The notes beneath the pieces were generated by a model. That model ran no database searches, had not been told where the DNA came from, and worked only from the letters and a program-made list of their open reading frames with translations. From a virus: DNA of 43,162 nt. The stretch spans positions 1-43,162 of IMG/VR virus record IMGVR_UViG_3300027861_000058; one strand, given 5' to 3'. Every line of letters starts with the position of its first letter. Positions within the stretch are counted from its first letter, which is position 1. The position numbers were made by a program, and so were the translations under genes. Positions 15,215 to 21,297 of the stretch are shown piece after piece.

Positions 15215-15469
15215 ATGAACCCAAACGAAACAAATGAGTATATTGAAAATTTCTTCGAAGAGAAAGAAATCGAACAAATAGACTACGAACTCTATGATAA
15301 AGGCGGCATGTGGAATTTAGTCCCAACTGAAGTTATCATTGAATTTATCAAAGGATTACCCTACAGGGCTAAACACCAAGTAGCAATAACAATCCTAAAG
15401 ATCGATTTAGTGAACGGACGAGTGGAAGATTATCTAAAACATATTGCTCAAAATATGATAGACCAGTAA
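15215..15469 (+). CDS. Small early protein, 84 aa
   Basis: MNPNETNEYIENFFEEKEIE..., with the start codon and first codons formed by ATGAACCCAAACGA, the recurring leader motif. Acidic helix, then strand and a helix LPYRAKHQVAITILKIDL followed by NGRVEDYLKHIAQNMI. The pattern '..IKxIDxxNGxxxxYLxxIA' resembles small conserved hypothetical proteins of phages and prokaryotes as I recall them; no function is known to me. First gene of the P2 unit, Shine-Dalgarno TTGGAG. Confidence 0.7.
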   Translation: MNPNETNEYIENFFEEKEIEQIDYELYDKGGMWNLVPTEVIIEFIKGLPYRAKHQVAITILKIDLVNGRVEDYLKHIAQNMIDQ

Positions 15470-15482
15470 TCTATCTTCCTTT

Positions 15483-15534
15483 CTTTTTTTAGGTATTAGC
15501 TGGGGTCAGACACTCGATAAAGAGTGACCTAAAA
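15483..15534 (+). ncRNA. Structured intergenic element A2
   Basis: Second copy of element A. The U-tract itself forms part of the outer stem: TTTTAGG pairs with CCTAAAA. Conserved loop GTATTAGCTGGG, then GTCAGA, apical stem CACTC/GAGTG around GATAAA. Sequence of outer and apical stems differs from A1 while pairing is kept. GGAACTGATG and GAAGAG lie between it and the next ATG. Confidence 0.65.
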
Positions 15535-15549
15535 GGAACTGATGAAGAG

Positions 15550-15969
15550 ATGAAACATACATACACCAATATTAGTGTGGAAATACCTGGACATGTCTAT
15601 GTCGATGCTGTTAAGCTTTTAGCTAACAACGACTGGGAATATACCACTAAGACCGATGAACGAGATGATATGCAATTTGTCAAAATAACACCTCACAGAA
15701 TGAGTGGAAAAATAGAGGTTGTTTTTCTTCAACGGATGAAAGTCATTACCAGAGCAGGAGATAAAGAAACATATTACCTCTCTGTAAATGTCGCTTATCT
15801 GAAGCGAGGAGAATCAAACGATTATTTCTCACATCTGCAAGAGATTCAGGATGGCAAAGATGCAATCGAAGAATTCTTGGCTATTGTGGGATTCGAGAAA
15901 GTCTTTGTATTGAAAGACATAATGATTGGCTATGCGAATAATGAACAACCCTACGTCTGGGAGGATTAA
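15550..15969 (+). CDS. Early protein, 139 aa, alpha-beta
   Basis: Alternating strands and helices: ISVEIPGHVYVDAVKLL, then FVKITPHRMSGKIEVVFLQRMKVITRAGD, YYLSVNVAYLKRGE, and a closing helix plus strand IEEFLAIVGFEKVFVLKDIMIGYANNE. The order of repeated strands is loosely like a CYTH-type barrel, but the signature ExExK motif is absent, so I do not assign it. Second gene of the P2 unit, behind element A2; followed by U-tract and element B1. Confidence 0.65.
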   Translation: MKHTYTNISVEIPGHVYVDAVKLLANNDWEYTTKTDERDDMQFVKITPHRMSGKIEVVFLQRMKVITRAGDKETYYLSVNVAYLKRGESNDYFSHLQEIQDGKDAIEEFLAIVGFEKVFVLKDIMIGYANNEQPYVWED

Positions 15970-15983
15970 ACTCCTCCATCCTT

Positions 15984-16034
15984 TTTTACCAGAGCAGGTG
16001 GGACACACTCCCTCAACAGAGGTGTCTGGTAAAA
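15984..16034 (+). ncRNA. Structured intergenic element B1
   Basis: A perfect 10-bp stem TTTTACCAGA/TCTGGTAAAA encloses 31 bases holding GCAGGTGG, ACACTCCCTCA and GAGGTG with an inner CCTC/GAGG hairpin. The U-tract after the preceding gene is the 5' strand of the stem. The core is 24/31 identical to B2, while the stem sequence is different yet still pairs. Confidence 0.65.
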
Positions 16035-16036
16035 CG

Positions 16037-16047
16037 AACCCAAACGA
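16037..16047 (+). repeat. Leader motif AACCCAAACGA (non-coding copy)
   Basis: Exact 11-mer found also at 15218-15228 and 18229-18239; one-base variants at 14447-14457 (AACCTAAACGA) and 27927-27937 (AACCCAAATGA), with a shorter AACCCAAAC at 29334. Here it lies upstream of ATG 16059 and out of its frame, so it is conserved as nucleic acid, not as peptide. Confidence 0.6.
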
Positions 16048-16058
16048 GTTGAATAAAC

Positions 16059-16655
16059 ATGAAACAAGTAACAGACTATCGAGGACGAATCTTTGAACCT
16101 GTTGGACGGTATTGGAAACTTGTCGGCAGTGATAATGAGAGAGTCTATCGAAAAGGCTTCAAAAAGAAAAAAATAGGGGAACGCCTTCATCCCTCCGCAT
16201 ATTTCAAGCGATCCTATAACTTCAAAGGTATTCCTAACCGCAAGATCAATACCATGAAGAAACGATGGGTCAAAAACTTGAAGCCTATTCCTATTTACAG
16301 GATCGATGGAATCCAATTCACTATGGTTCCCAAACCTAAGCCAAAGAAAAAGACCGAACCAGTTCCCTTTGTTAAGTTCTTTGAAGATCCTAAAAATAAG
16401 AAATATCTGTTAAAAGATGTGGACTATTGGATCAAATGGAACGAAATGAAAAACGAATCTCAAAGTCTGATGGATGTCATGGATTCAATTTCTAAGAGTT
16501 ATGAGTCTAACTTCATTAATGGTGAAGAAACTCCTTTCCGAGAGAGATTGTATGACATATTATCCACTCACAAAGACTACGAGATTGGGAATTATCAAGT
16601 TCGCAAAGTATCTTTATCTGAGCAGGATGACAAGGAGCTGAACTCGAATGCCTAA
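16059..16655 (+). CDS. Basic early protein, 198 aa
   Basis: Strongly basic: YRKGFKKKKIGERLHP, RKINTMKKRWVKNLKP and PKPKPKKKTEPVP in the first 110 residues, then an acidic-helical second half (DYWIKWNEMKNESQSLMDVMDSISKS). Possibly nucleic-acid binding through the basic half. No family recognised. No good Shine-Dalgarno near ATG; the leader holds element B1 and the AACCCAAACGA motif. Its end overlaps the next gene by 8 bp, suggesting coupling. Confidence 0.65.
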   Translation: MKQVTDYRGRIFEPVGRYWKLVGSDNERVYRKGFKKKKIGERLHPSAYFKRSYNFKGIPNRKINTMKKRWVKNLKPIPIYRIDGIQFTMVPKPKPKKKTEPVPFVKFFEDPKNKKYLLKDVDYWIKWNEMKNESQSLMDVMDSISKSYESNFINGEETPFRERLYDILSTHKDYEIGNYQVRKVSLSEQDDKELNSNA

Positions 16656-16962
16656 AAAGAAATACACCATAACTCTGTCTGTGGATGAAGACTTACATGA
16701 GTACCTCATGGAGCAAACAGGTGGATCTAAATGGCATCGAGGATCCTTCATCAAATCCATCCTTTACCAATGGAAAAATAATAAAATCTATCTTGGTGGA
16801 GGTAATGGTAATGGTTCAGATCATCAGGCTTCAACTGTGAGAACCAAGAAAGGATCCTTCGCTGTTGGAACCGCTCTCTATGATACAAGTAAGGTAAGTA
16901 TAATGGATCTCAATTCAGAGTTAAAACAAGCCTTTAAAGAGAGAGGAATTAAGGTCTCTTAA
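16648..16962 (+). CDS. Ribbon-helix-helix DNA-binding protein
   Basis: 104 aa. The N-terminus KKYTITLSVDEDLHEYLMEQ is the beta strand plus first helix of a CopG/Arc-type ribbon-helix-helix, followed by RGSFIKSILYQWKNN as the second helix (residues ~30-46). A Gly/Asn-rich linker (GGGNGNGSD) leads to a C-terminal extension. Such dimers bind short inverted repeats, so this is a candidate reader of the TGTC/GACA operators. The gene overlaps its upstream neighbour (ATG inside the last codons). Confidence 0.7.
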   Translation: MPKKKYTITLSVDEDLHEYLMEQTGGSKWHRGSFIKSILYQWKNNKIYLGGGNGNGSDHQASTVRTKKGSFAVGTALYDTSKVSIMDLNSELKQAFKERGIKVS

Positions 16963-16974
16963 CCCTCTCTCCTT

Positions 16975-17021
16975 TTTCTGACACAGGTGGACTACACTCC
17001 CTCATTGGAGGTGGTCAGGAA
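16975..17021 (+). ncRNA. Structured intergenic element B2
   Basis: CTGAC/GTCAG stem (extendable through TTT/AAA with a bulged base) encloses a 31-base core with ACAGGTGG, ACACTCCCTCA and GAGGTG, matching B1. Inner hairpin CCTC-ATTG-GAGG. It follows the U-tract CTCCTTTTT after the RHH gene and ends eight bases before ATG 17029. Confidence 0.65.
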
Positions 17022-17028
17022 ATAAAAA

Positions 17029-17184
17029 ATGTTTAAGCTATTAGATAATGATATGATTGGACACATGGCTGATGAACTGATGAATTTGCATAACAAGCTT
17101 TACACAGGAACACCTGTGAATAATGATGATATGACAATTTTATCAGGGATCATTGGAATCCTGAACCAGAATCATAGAAACTAA
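17029..17184 (+). CDS. Small early protein, 51 aa
   Basis: MFKLLDNDMIGHMADELMNL... ending ILNQNHRN at TAA 17184. Two helices separated by a TGTPVNNDD turn. No family recognised. It lies between element B2 and a strong hairpin terminator, which supports it as a real short gene; start ATG is eight bases after the B2 stem and GGTCAGGA could serve as ribosome binding site. Confidence 0.55.
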   Translation: MFKLLDNDMIGHMADELMNLHNKLYTGTPVNNDDMTILSGIIGILNQNHRN

Positions 17185-17192
17185 TCTTCACA

Positions 17193-17233
17193 GTTTTTTT
17201 TGGAGTCACCTTTTTGGTGGCTCCTTTTTTTTT
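17193..17233 (+). terminator. Hairpin terminator with flanking T-runs
   Basis: GGAGTCACC-TTTTT-GGTGGCTCC (one G-U pair) followed by nine T, and preceded by eight T. It closes the transcription unit of the gene ending at 17184. Confidence 0.8.
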
Positions 17234-17234
17234 G

Positions 17235-17327
17235 GTCTTCGTTCCTGGGAAATACACATGAACAAATTAGTGTCTCACTTTTCCTGGGTACGAGGCGTTG
17301 TGTCTCACAAACCTGGAGAAGAAAAAA
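17235..17327 (+). repeat. Leader with CCTGGG and GTGTCTCAC repeats
   Basis: Between terminator and the next gene, CCTGGG occurs at ~17244 and ~17283 and CCTGG again at ~17312; GTGTCTCAC occurs twice (~17270 and ~17300). The order is CCTGGG, GTGTCTCAC, CCTGGG, GTGTCTCAC, CCTGG. TGTCTC is also the left half of the P2 operator boxes, so this may be a regulator binding region. GGAGAAG precedes the next ATG. Confidence 0.45.
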
Positions 17328-17597
17328 ATGAACCCTGAAGCTAATGACTGGAAAACTGCTCGTTGGAAGCAAATCTTTGCCGATGCGAGAAAACAAATGA
17401 ATGATGGAAGAAAGGGCAAAAGGATTGACTGCCCACAGTGTAGAGCTTTCTACGGTGACTATCCTTCCGATTCTGAAGAATTTATGAAATCATGGCCACT
17501 GATGAAAGCCACTTACACGCGTAAGGAACGAAGCAAGTGGACGAAGATCGGATACTATTGCGAACAGTGTGAGCTCTTCATTCCGCTTATCCGATAA
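17328..17597 (+). CDS. Zinc-ribbon early protein
   Basis: 89 aa from ATG 17328 (MNPEANDWKTARWKQIFADA), with GGAG nine bases upstream. Two CxxC knuckles, CPQC (about residue 40) and CEQC (about residue 80), are 40 residues apart and would bind one zinc. The start ATGAACCC is a partial copy of the leader motif. The stop lies inside the convergent methyltransferase gene (11-bp overlap). Function unknown; nucleic-acid or protein binding is likely for such ribbons. Confidence 0.68.
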   Translation: MNPEANDWKTARWKQIFADARKQMNDGRKGKRIDCPQCRAFYGDYPSDSEEFMKSWPLMKATYTRKERSKWTKIGYYCEQCELFIPLIR

Positions 17598-18117
17598 AAT
17601 CTTCTAACCTGGACTGAACTTTTTGCTCCACTAACATCATAGTATCATTCCTGTTTCCACCATGACAGAAAATATGGAGTTCCCTCTTTTTGTAGCCTCG
17701 CTTTTTTCCCATCCCAACAGAGTTGAAACCAAAAGTAATAATCTTTCCTTGGGGTCGGAGAAGTTTATCACAGGACTCTCTAACAATAGTCATAATGATA
17801 TGTTTCTTTCCATCCAGTTTGTAAGTTGCACGGGCCTGAAAATGTGAGAAGGGAGGATCCAAGACAATCATATCAAACTTAACTTTTAATTCTACCATTT
17901 CCAGTAAAACGTCTTTGCAGTCCCCGACCATATCAGGTAACATGTCTGGGTTAATATCAATAGTTCGAGAATGTTTGCATGAGCGGATCCTGGACTTCCC
18001 TCCATAGGGGAATAAAACTTTTTTTCCAGCACAGGCTTCTTCTAAGTAGTTCTTTATTTCTGGAATCTTAAACGTCCACTTATTAGGTAACGTAAAGTTT
18101 GTGTAGTAAATTTTCAA
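17587..18117 (-). CDS. DNA methyltransferase-like protein (DPPF)
   Basis: 176 aa. DPPF at residues ~87-90 in MIVLDPPFSHF is the catalytic motif IV of N6-adenine/N4-cytosine methyltransferases, following a GDCKDVLLEM motif III-like segment and TIDINPDMLPD. The SAM loop is unusual (VLFPYGGKSR instead of FxGxG). KIITFGFNSVGMGKKRGY matches the later core strand. The short length fits orphan viral methyltransferases, which protect DNA against host restriction or regulate. Start is TTG 18117 with GGAG nine bases upstream; there is no ATG nearby. Convergent overlap with the plus-strand zinc-ribbon gene. Confidence 0.65.
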   Translation of the reverse strand: MKIYYTNFTLPNKWTFKIPEIKNYLEEACAGKKVLFPYGGKSRIRSCKHSRTIDINPDMLPDMVGDCKDVLLEMVELKVKFDMIVLDPPFSHFQARATYKLDGKKHIIMTIVRESCDKLLRPQGKIITFGFNSVGMGKKRGYKKRELHIFCHGGNRNDTMMLVEQKVQSRLEDFIG

Positions 18118-18216
18118 TTTCTAATCTCCAGCGACTTTCTTGCCATGCTATCATACAGGGCTATCAAAGTTAAGGCTCAAATGACCCACTTCTGAGTCAA
18201 AAAATAAGAGGGAGAG

Positions 18217-18294
18217 AGGGTAGAGCTGAACCCAAACGATGATTTTTTCGATGATCTTGGAAGACAGTCGCAAAAAAAAGTTTGACTCTACCCT
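18217..18294. other. Nine-bp inverted repeat enclosing an orphan leader motif
   Basis: AGGGTAGAG (18217-18225) pairs with CTCTACCCT (18286-18294). Inside are AACCCAAACGA (18229-18239), two CGATGAT repeats and, on the minus strand, eight T (18272-18279) that would terminate the small-gene operon ending at 18305. No convincing gene follows the motif on the plus strand (only a 19-codon frame), so this may be a small RNA or a terminator/regulatory site. Confidence 0.5.
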
Positions 18295-18304
18295 TCAAGT
18301 AAGC

Positions 18305-18724
18305 CTAAACAGATGCCTCCTTATTAGGTTTTTCTTCCTTGCGTACAGGGTTGGCAACAACCCCAATCGAAACTGTATATTTCACCAGTTGAGGGGCTGG
18401 ATACTGTTCCAAGAAAAGTTTAAGTTCAGCGGATTCTTTCCCTTCCAGGTTAAAATCAACACTTCGCCTTTCGCCTGATCCCATATCAACTAAAGTAATA
18501 TGAAATCTTGTCATTCCTGTGTTAAAGTTCAAAGTTGAAAAAGATTCGATCAAGTGTAAGTCTTCTGTCTTTATGAATCCTGCTTTGATCATTTGGACTC
18601 CCATGATAGTTGGAACCATACCAGGGAGAGGGTCAGCTAATTTCTCTCTCATCTCTTCAAGAGAGTTTTTTAACTCTTCTTTTGGTGTTTGTTTTGATTT
18701 TTCTTCTTGCATTTTATATCTCAC
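18305..18724 (-). CDS. Hypothetical early protein, 139 aa
   Basis: GTG 18724 overlaps the previous stop (GTGA); ATG 18712 is an alternative. A charged N-terminal helix (EELKNSLEEMREKL) leads to a beta-rich domain: STLNFNTGMTRFHITLVDMG, RRSVDFNLEGKESAELKLFLEQ, KYTVSIGVVANPV. The sequence of strands with an intervening helix could be a small beta-barrel or sandwich. Last gene of the second small-gene unit. Family unknown. Confidence 0.65.
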   Translation of the reverse strand: MRYKMQEEKSKQTPKEELKNSLEEMREKLADPLPGMVPTIMGVQMIKAGFIKTEDLHLIESFSTLNFNTGMTRFHITLVDMGSGERRSVDFNLEGKESAELKLFLEQYPAPQLVKYTVSIGVVANPVRKEEKPNKEASV

Positions 18725-18846
18725 ATTTTTAATTCATTTGAGCAGTCAGCACAGTAATTATCAAAGTCAGGAATGCAGGGAATATTTTTCTCAAAGGCCT
18801 TACATTTTTTTATTATTGTTCCGCAATTATTACATCTTTCACACAT
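18721..18846 (-). CDS. Mini zinc-finger protein, 41 aa
   Basis: MCERCNNCGTIIKKCKAFEKNIPC... with seven cysteines: CERC, CGxxxxxxC, C, and CADC near the end. It could bind one or two zinc ions. Starts inside the end of the upstream gene (ATGTGTGA) and overlaps the next start, so it is coupled on both sides. Too short for the usual 60-aa cutoff. Function unknown. Confidence 0.6.
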   Translation of the reverse strand: MCERCNNCGTIIKKCKAFEKNIPCIPDFDNYCADCSNELKM

Positions 18847-19078
18847 TTTTTTCACGCTCTTTTGGTATTCGTAGAAAGTTCTCCAGGGAAGTTTGTTGCT
18901 TGAGAATTTTCTCCTTCATCCTCAAAAGCCGATCACAGTTTGGACAATTACCATGATCGAATGTGGGAAATACTTTCAGGAAACATGCACAACAGAGAGG
19001 ATCAGGTTCTCCAGTATAAGCTAACTCGCATCCATCCCATCCACATTCAACACATTTAACCATTGTCTTCAACATCAT
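18839..19078 (-). CDS. Double zinc-knuckle protein, 79 aa
   Basis: CVECGWDGCEL, CCACF and CPNCDRLL give at least seven cysteines in the first 55 residues, consistent with two zinc sites; the rest is a basic helix (KEKILKQQTSLENFLRIPKERE). Two adjacent ATGs start the gene. Member of the run of Cys-rich mini proteins between 20.5 and 18.7 kb. Confidence 0.62.
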   Translation of the reverse strand: MMLKTMVKCVECGWDGCELAYTGEPDPLCCACFLKVFPTFDHGNCPNCDRLLRMKEKILKQQTSLENFLRIPKEREKNV

Positions 19079-19083
19079 CTATC

Positions 19084-19239
19084 TTAGGTTTGACGACCTT
19101 GCCAAACATCTGATAATAACTCTTCAGTCCATTCACTTTGAATAATACATTTACATTGATCACACCAAAAAATAGTATTACCCATACCATCATCATCTGC
19201 TTCGATAAAATCATCAGTTCCACAATTATGGCATTTCAT
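19084..19239 (-). CDS. Zinc-ribbon mini protein, 51 aa
   Basis: MKCHNCGTDDFIEADDDG then FWCDQCKCII: two CxxC knuckles about 23 residues apart, the layout of a rubredoxin-like zinc ribbon, followed by a helix EWTEELLSDVWQG. ATG 19239 overlaps the upstream stop at 19236. Not in the usual length range for gene finders, but the knuckle spacing and coupling support it. Confidence 0.6.
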   Translation of the reverse strand: MKCHNCGTDDFIEADDDGMGNTIFWCDQCKCIIQSEWTEELLSDVWQGRQT

Positions 19240-19409
19240 CTTTTCAACTCCGTAGATTTAGCAATACATTCCATACAAAACCAGTGTTCTTTAGAAAAAT
19301 GATTGAAAGCCATTTGAGATATATCAGTTAAGTGACCGCAGTTTTCACAGATACGGAAATCTACCTTTTTCCCCAACATATTTTCCAAAGTAATTATTGT
19401 ATTTCTCAT
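19236..19409 (-). CDS. Zinc-ribbon mini protein, 57 aa
   Basis: From ATG 19409 (MRNTIITLENMLGKK) with AAGGATGG upstream. CENCGHLTD and CMECIA are the two knuckles, separated by a helix with HF and EHW. A longer in-frame start at 19490 would overlap the neighbour heavily and lacks support. Function unknown. Confidence 0.6.
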   Translation of the reverse strand: MRNTIITLENMLGKKVDFRICENCGHLTDISQMAFNHFSKEHWFCMECIAKSTELKR

Positions 19410-19422
19410 ATTCACACCATCC

Positions 19423-19605
19423 TTAGGTTTTGCGACTTTCATATAAATCGCCATAATCGTTTTTTGCTTTTGATTTACCACTCCAAGCATGAAGAGCTAG
19501 TAAAAAGTAAATACAGTCTTTTACAACCTCTTGATAATTTCTATTATGGTTCATATCATTACAAATTGTTCCAGATGAATAATGATTCTCAGGGTAAGGT
19601 TCCAT
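19423..19605 (-). CDS. Hypothetical early protein, 60 aa
   Basis: MEPYPENHYSSGTICNDMNHN... then a helix QEVVKDCIYFLLALHAWSG and a polar tail KSKAKNDYGDLYESRKT. AGAAGGATG lies ~10 bases before ATG 19605. The polar N-terminus followed by one hydrophobic-aromatic helix could be peripheral to the membrane, but it is too short and polar to call a transmembrane segment. Confidence 0.5.
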   Translation of the reverse strand: MEPYPENHYSSGTICNDMNHNRNYQEVVKDCIYFLLALHAWSGKSKAKNDYGDLYESRKT

Positions 19606-19619
19606 TTTTTCACATCCTT

Positions 19620-19805
19620 CTATGCCGAGATGAAATCATCCAATGTGGGACGAGTAATACCTTTCTCTTTCAGTTCTCTGCGTAAGTCCCAATGTTTCTT
19701 AGAGTTTTTGAAGTGATAATATAGCCCTGCTTTGCCTTTGTATTTTTTTCCACAGAGATAACATTCACCTGTTTTATAATTGGCTATTTCACCCATTAGT
19801 ATCAC
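19620..19805 (-). CDS. C2H2 zinc-finger protein
   Basis: 61 aa. CYLCGKKYKGKAGLYYH...H is a classical C2H2 finger (Cys-x2-Cys-x12-His-x6-His, about residues 15-38), followed by a basic helix and an acidic tail TLDDFISA. Single C2H2 fingers occur in archaeal viruses as DNA-binding regulators. GTG 19805 overlaps the preceding TGA; ATG 19796 is an alternative start. Confidence 0.7.
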   Translation of the reverse strand: MILMGEIANYKTGECYLCGKKYKGKAGLYYHFKNSKKHWDLRRELKEKGITRPTLDDFISA

Positions 19806-19966
19806 CAGTCTCTTTCTATTATATCAAAGACATCAAGATTGTTTTTAGGAACTCTCATAATCCATCTCCAACCAGGTGAGCAGCTAGTAACTCTGCAATA
19901 CACCAAGATAAATTCTCCATCATAAAGTAACCCAACATCTTTTTTTCCACAGAAACAACACCTCAT
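19802..19966 (-). CDS. Cys-rich mini protein, 54 aa
   Basis: MRCCFCGKKDVGLLYDGEFI then CRVTSC: a CCxxC knuckle and a CxxxxxC pair form a likely zinc site, followed by W-rich and acidic helix segments ending FDIIERDW. Starts inside the previous gene's last 16 codons in another frame. Not listed by length-based gene finders. The reading frame ends exactly in a GTGA overlap with the next gene. Confidence 0.55.
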   Translation of the reverse strand: MRCCFCGKKDVGLLYDGEFILVYCRVTSCSPGWRWIMRVPKNNLDVFDIIERDW

Positions 19967-20327
19967 AACTCATGCCTTCGATGATTTTTAATACCACTAC
20001 TGTCTTAGTCGATTCGGGAGTGGCTTGTTGATAAAATGGAGGAAGGAAACTATTAATGAGTTTACAAAATTCTTCATGAGAGGAAATAGTAAACCCCTCA
20101 TATTCACAGTCAGCTTTCAGAAATTCGATGGATAAGTCCTTGATCGCCCGAGGGGTTACACTATGCACTTCACAGAAATTAAGTTTGGAAGGATAAGTCT
20201 CTCGTACAATATCTCCCTTCTTAACTCTCTTCTTTAGAATTAATTGTAAACCTCTAACAGTAGTGTGCGTGGAGATATTCTGCTTATAATAATCATGCTT
20301 GTATTTAAAATTGTACATTATAGTCAA
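19920..20327 (-). CDS. Hypothetical early protein, 135 aa
   Basis: Start TTG 20327 overlaps the upstream stop (TTGA) and has GGAG seven bases before it; ATG 20318 is more distant. Basic N-terminus (KYKHDYYKQN, LILKKRVKKGD) suggests nucleic-acid binding; the middle contains a helix KLINSFLPPFYQQ and the end a strand VVVLKIIEGMSYEVLFLWKKR. No family recognised. Confidence 0.6.
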   Translation of the reverse strand: MTIMYNFKYKHDYYKQNISTHTTVRGLQLILKKRVKKGDIVRETYPSKLNFCEVHSVTPRAIKDLSIEFLKADCEYEGFTISSHEEFCKLINSFLPPFYQQATPESTKTVVVLKIIEGMSYEVLFLWKKRCWVTL

Positions 20328-20491
20328 TCACCTACTCCTGACGAAATATTGGCAATCTTATTTGTCCAATAATGGTTGCATTCAATACAGTAGTCCTTCC
20401 GATCAAGACCTCGGCAAACACAACAATTCCCATGTCGGTCACGTAACATACACCCAATATAAGTATGGCCGCACTTCTTGGATTCAGTCAT
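20324..20491 (-). CDS. Zinc-finger mini protein, 55 aa
   Basis: From ATG 20491, which overlaps the upstream TGA (ATGA): MTESKKCGHTYIGCMLRDRH. Cysteines at C-x6-C, CCVC and CIEC with HxxxxH-type histidines suggest two zinc sites or a RING-like cross-brace in a very short chain. A longer in-frame start at 20530 is disfavoured by the ATGA overlap. Function unknown. Confidence 0.6.
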   Translation of the reverse strand: MTESKKCGHTYIGCMLRDRHGNCCVCRGLDRKDYCIECNHYWTNKIANISSGVGD

Positions 20492-20831
20492 CTTCCTTCT
20501 CGGTCTTCCTAGCTGAATCAACTTCGGCATCTTTAATCACCCTGGGAGAACATCGAATTTTTTTACATGTGAAACAAATCTGAGTTAGTGATTCATGATG
20601 GACTGTATAAGCTACCTGCTGGACATGTTTCTTTTGCTTACAATTAGCAATCCAAGATTCAATATAATCCTGAGGCATACTATCTTGAATGAAAACATCA
20701 TCACCAGTCTTCAATAATCGCCAGAGATTAGGAAAAGCTTTGGTTGGTAAACCTTTATGTTCTTCCTTAGTGTCTGCTTGTTTAATCCATACAGCCCATA
20801 GTGTATCTATTTCTTTTTTCAGATCGTTCAT
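20484..20831 (-). CDS. Hypothetical early protein, 115 aa
   Basis: First gene of the second small-gene unit. N-terminal helices (MNDLKKEIDTLWAVWIKQADT, FPNLWRLLKTG, YIESWIANCKQKK), then ICFTCKKIRC, a CxxCxxxxC cluster near residue 92, and an acidic tail ARKTEKEDD. The Cys cluster may bind zinc together with HH at 79-80. ATG 20831 follows a TATA-like CTTAAAAG about 17 bases upstream, so the mRNA may be nearly leaderless. Confidence 0.6.
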   Translation of the reverse strand: MNDLKKEIDTLWAVWIKQADTKEEHKGLPTKAFPNLWRLLKTGDDVFIQDSMPQDYIESWIANCKQKKHVQQVAYTVHHESLTQICFTCKKIRCSPRVIKDAEVDSARKTEKEDD

Positions 20832-20846
20832 TATTCATCACTATTT

Positions 20847-20854
20847 CTTTTAAG
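20847..20854 (-). promoter_or_regulatory. Candidate promoter of the second small-gene unit
   Basis: ACTTAAAAG on the minus strand, 16-24 bases before ATG 20831 and after the U-tract of the preceding unit. It resembles the CTTAAATAG box of P2/P3 and the box before the terminase genes. Confidence 0.4.
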
Positions 20855-20883
20855 TCGGTTAGTTCAAATACTTCGAATACTTC

Positions 20884-20897
20884 AAAAAAAAGGGGAA
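20884..20897 (-). terminator. U-tract terminator of the first small-gene unit
   Basis: CACTTCCCC followed by eight T on the minus strand, shortly after the stop at 20902. It separates the 17-gene unit upstream from the 11-gene unit downstream. Confidence 0.55.
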
Positions 20898-20901
20898 GTG
20901 A

Positions 20902-21294
20902 TTACTCCTCCTCATCGAGGTCAGTTTCGTCACTTTTTATGGGAGCAAACTTGAGTTCCTGCTCTTCCACGCGAACTTTCAATGTAGAAAGATATTTGTC
21001 TAATCGCTGTTTACGATTGGAGAAAATAACTAATAGACATTGTTCGCCTGTATCTTCGATATTAAGAGCTGTTTGCACAAGTTGAACTGTTGAGGGTTCA
21101 TCTTTAAACTCTAATTTGCATGGGAGTCTCACAGGCTTTTGTTGTCCATCCACAAAAATATGGAAGTCACCTTTGAGAACTAACTGGCGAGTTTCTTTCA
21201 CGCCATCTTTAGTAGTCTCTCTTTGCAGAGGGACAAATTTCATTGCAGTTAAAGCTGCTTTTATTCCATCTTGCTTTGTTGTCAATTCTTTCAT
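20902..21294 (-). CDS. Early protein with acidic C-terminal tail
   Basis: 130 aa from ATG 21294 (GAGG nine bases upstream; GTG 21297 also in frame). Beta-rich: RQLVLKGDFHIFVDGQQKPVRL, TVQLVQTALNIEDTGEQCLLVIFSN, TLKVRVEEQELKFAP, and a very acidic end DETDLDEEE. A strand-rich body with an acidic tail is the layout of single-stranded-DNA-binding proteins, so an SSB-like role is possible but no OB-fold motif can be proved by eye. Last gene of the first unit. Confidence 0.6.
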   Translation of the reverse strand: MKELTTKQDGIKAALTAMKFVPLQRETTKDGVKETRQLVLKGDFHIFVDGQQKPVRLPCKLEFKDEPSTVQLVQTALNIEDTGEQCLLVIFSNRKQRLDKYLSTLKVRVEEQELKFAPIKSDETDLDEEE

Positions 21295-21297
21295 CAC

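Noticed and set aside
15984-17021. CRISPR-like repeats from the B elements
   Set aside because: Only two copies 990 bases apart, with genes between them and no regular spacers.
18239-18478. Plus-strand ORF of 79 aa starting at 18239
   Set aside because: It lies opposite a coherent minus-strand gene, has an unlikely composition (runs of K, F, R) and no ribosome binding site; the AACCCAAACGA motif before it is treated as an orphan copy.
19236-19490. Longer 84-aa start of the zinc-ribbon protein at 19490
   Set aside because: It would overlap the preceding gene by 68 bases; ATG 19409 has AAGGATGG upstream and lies just behind the previous stop.
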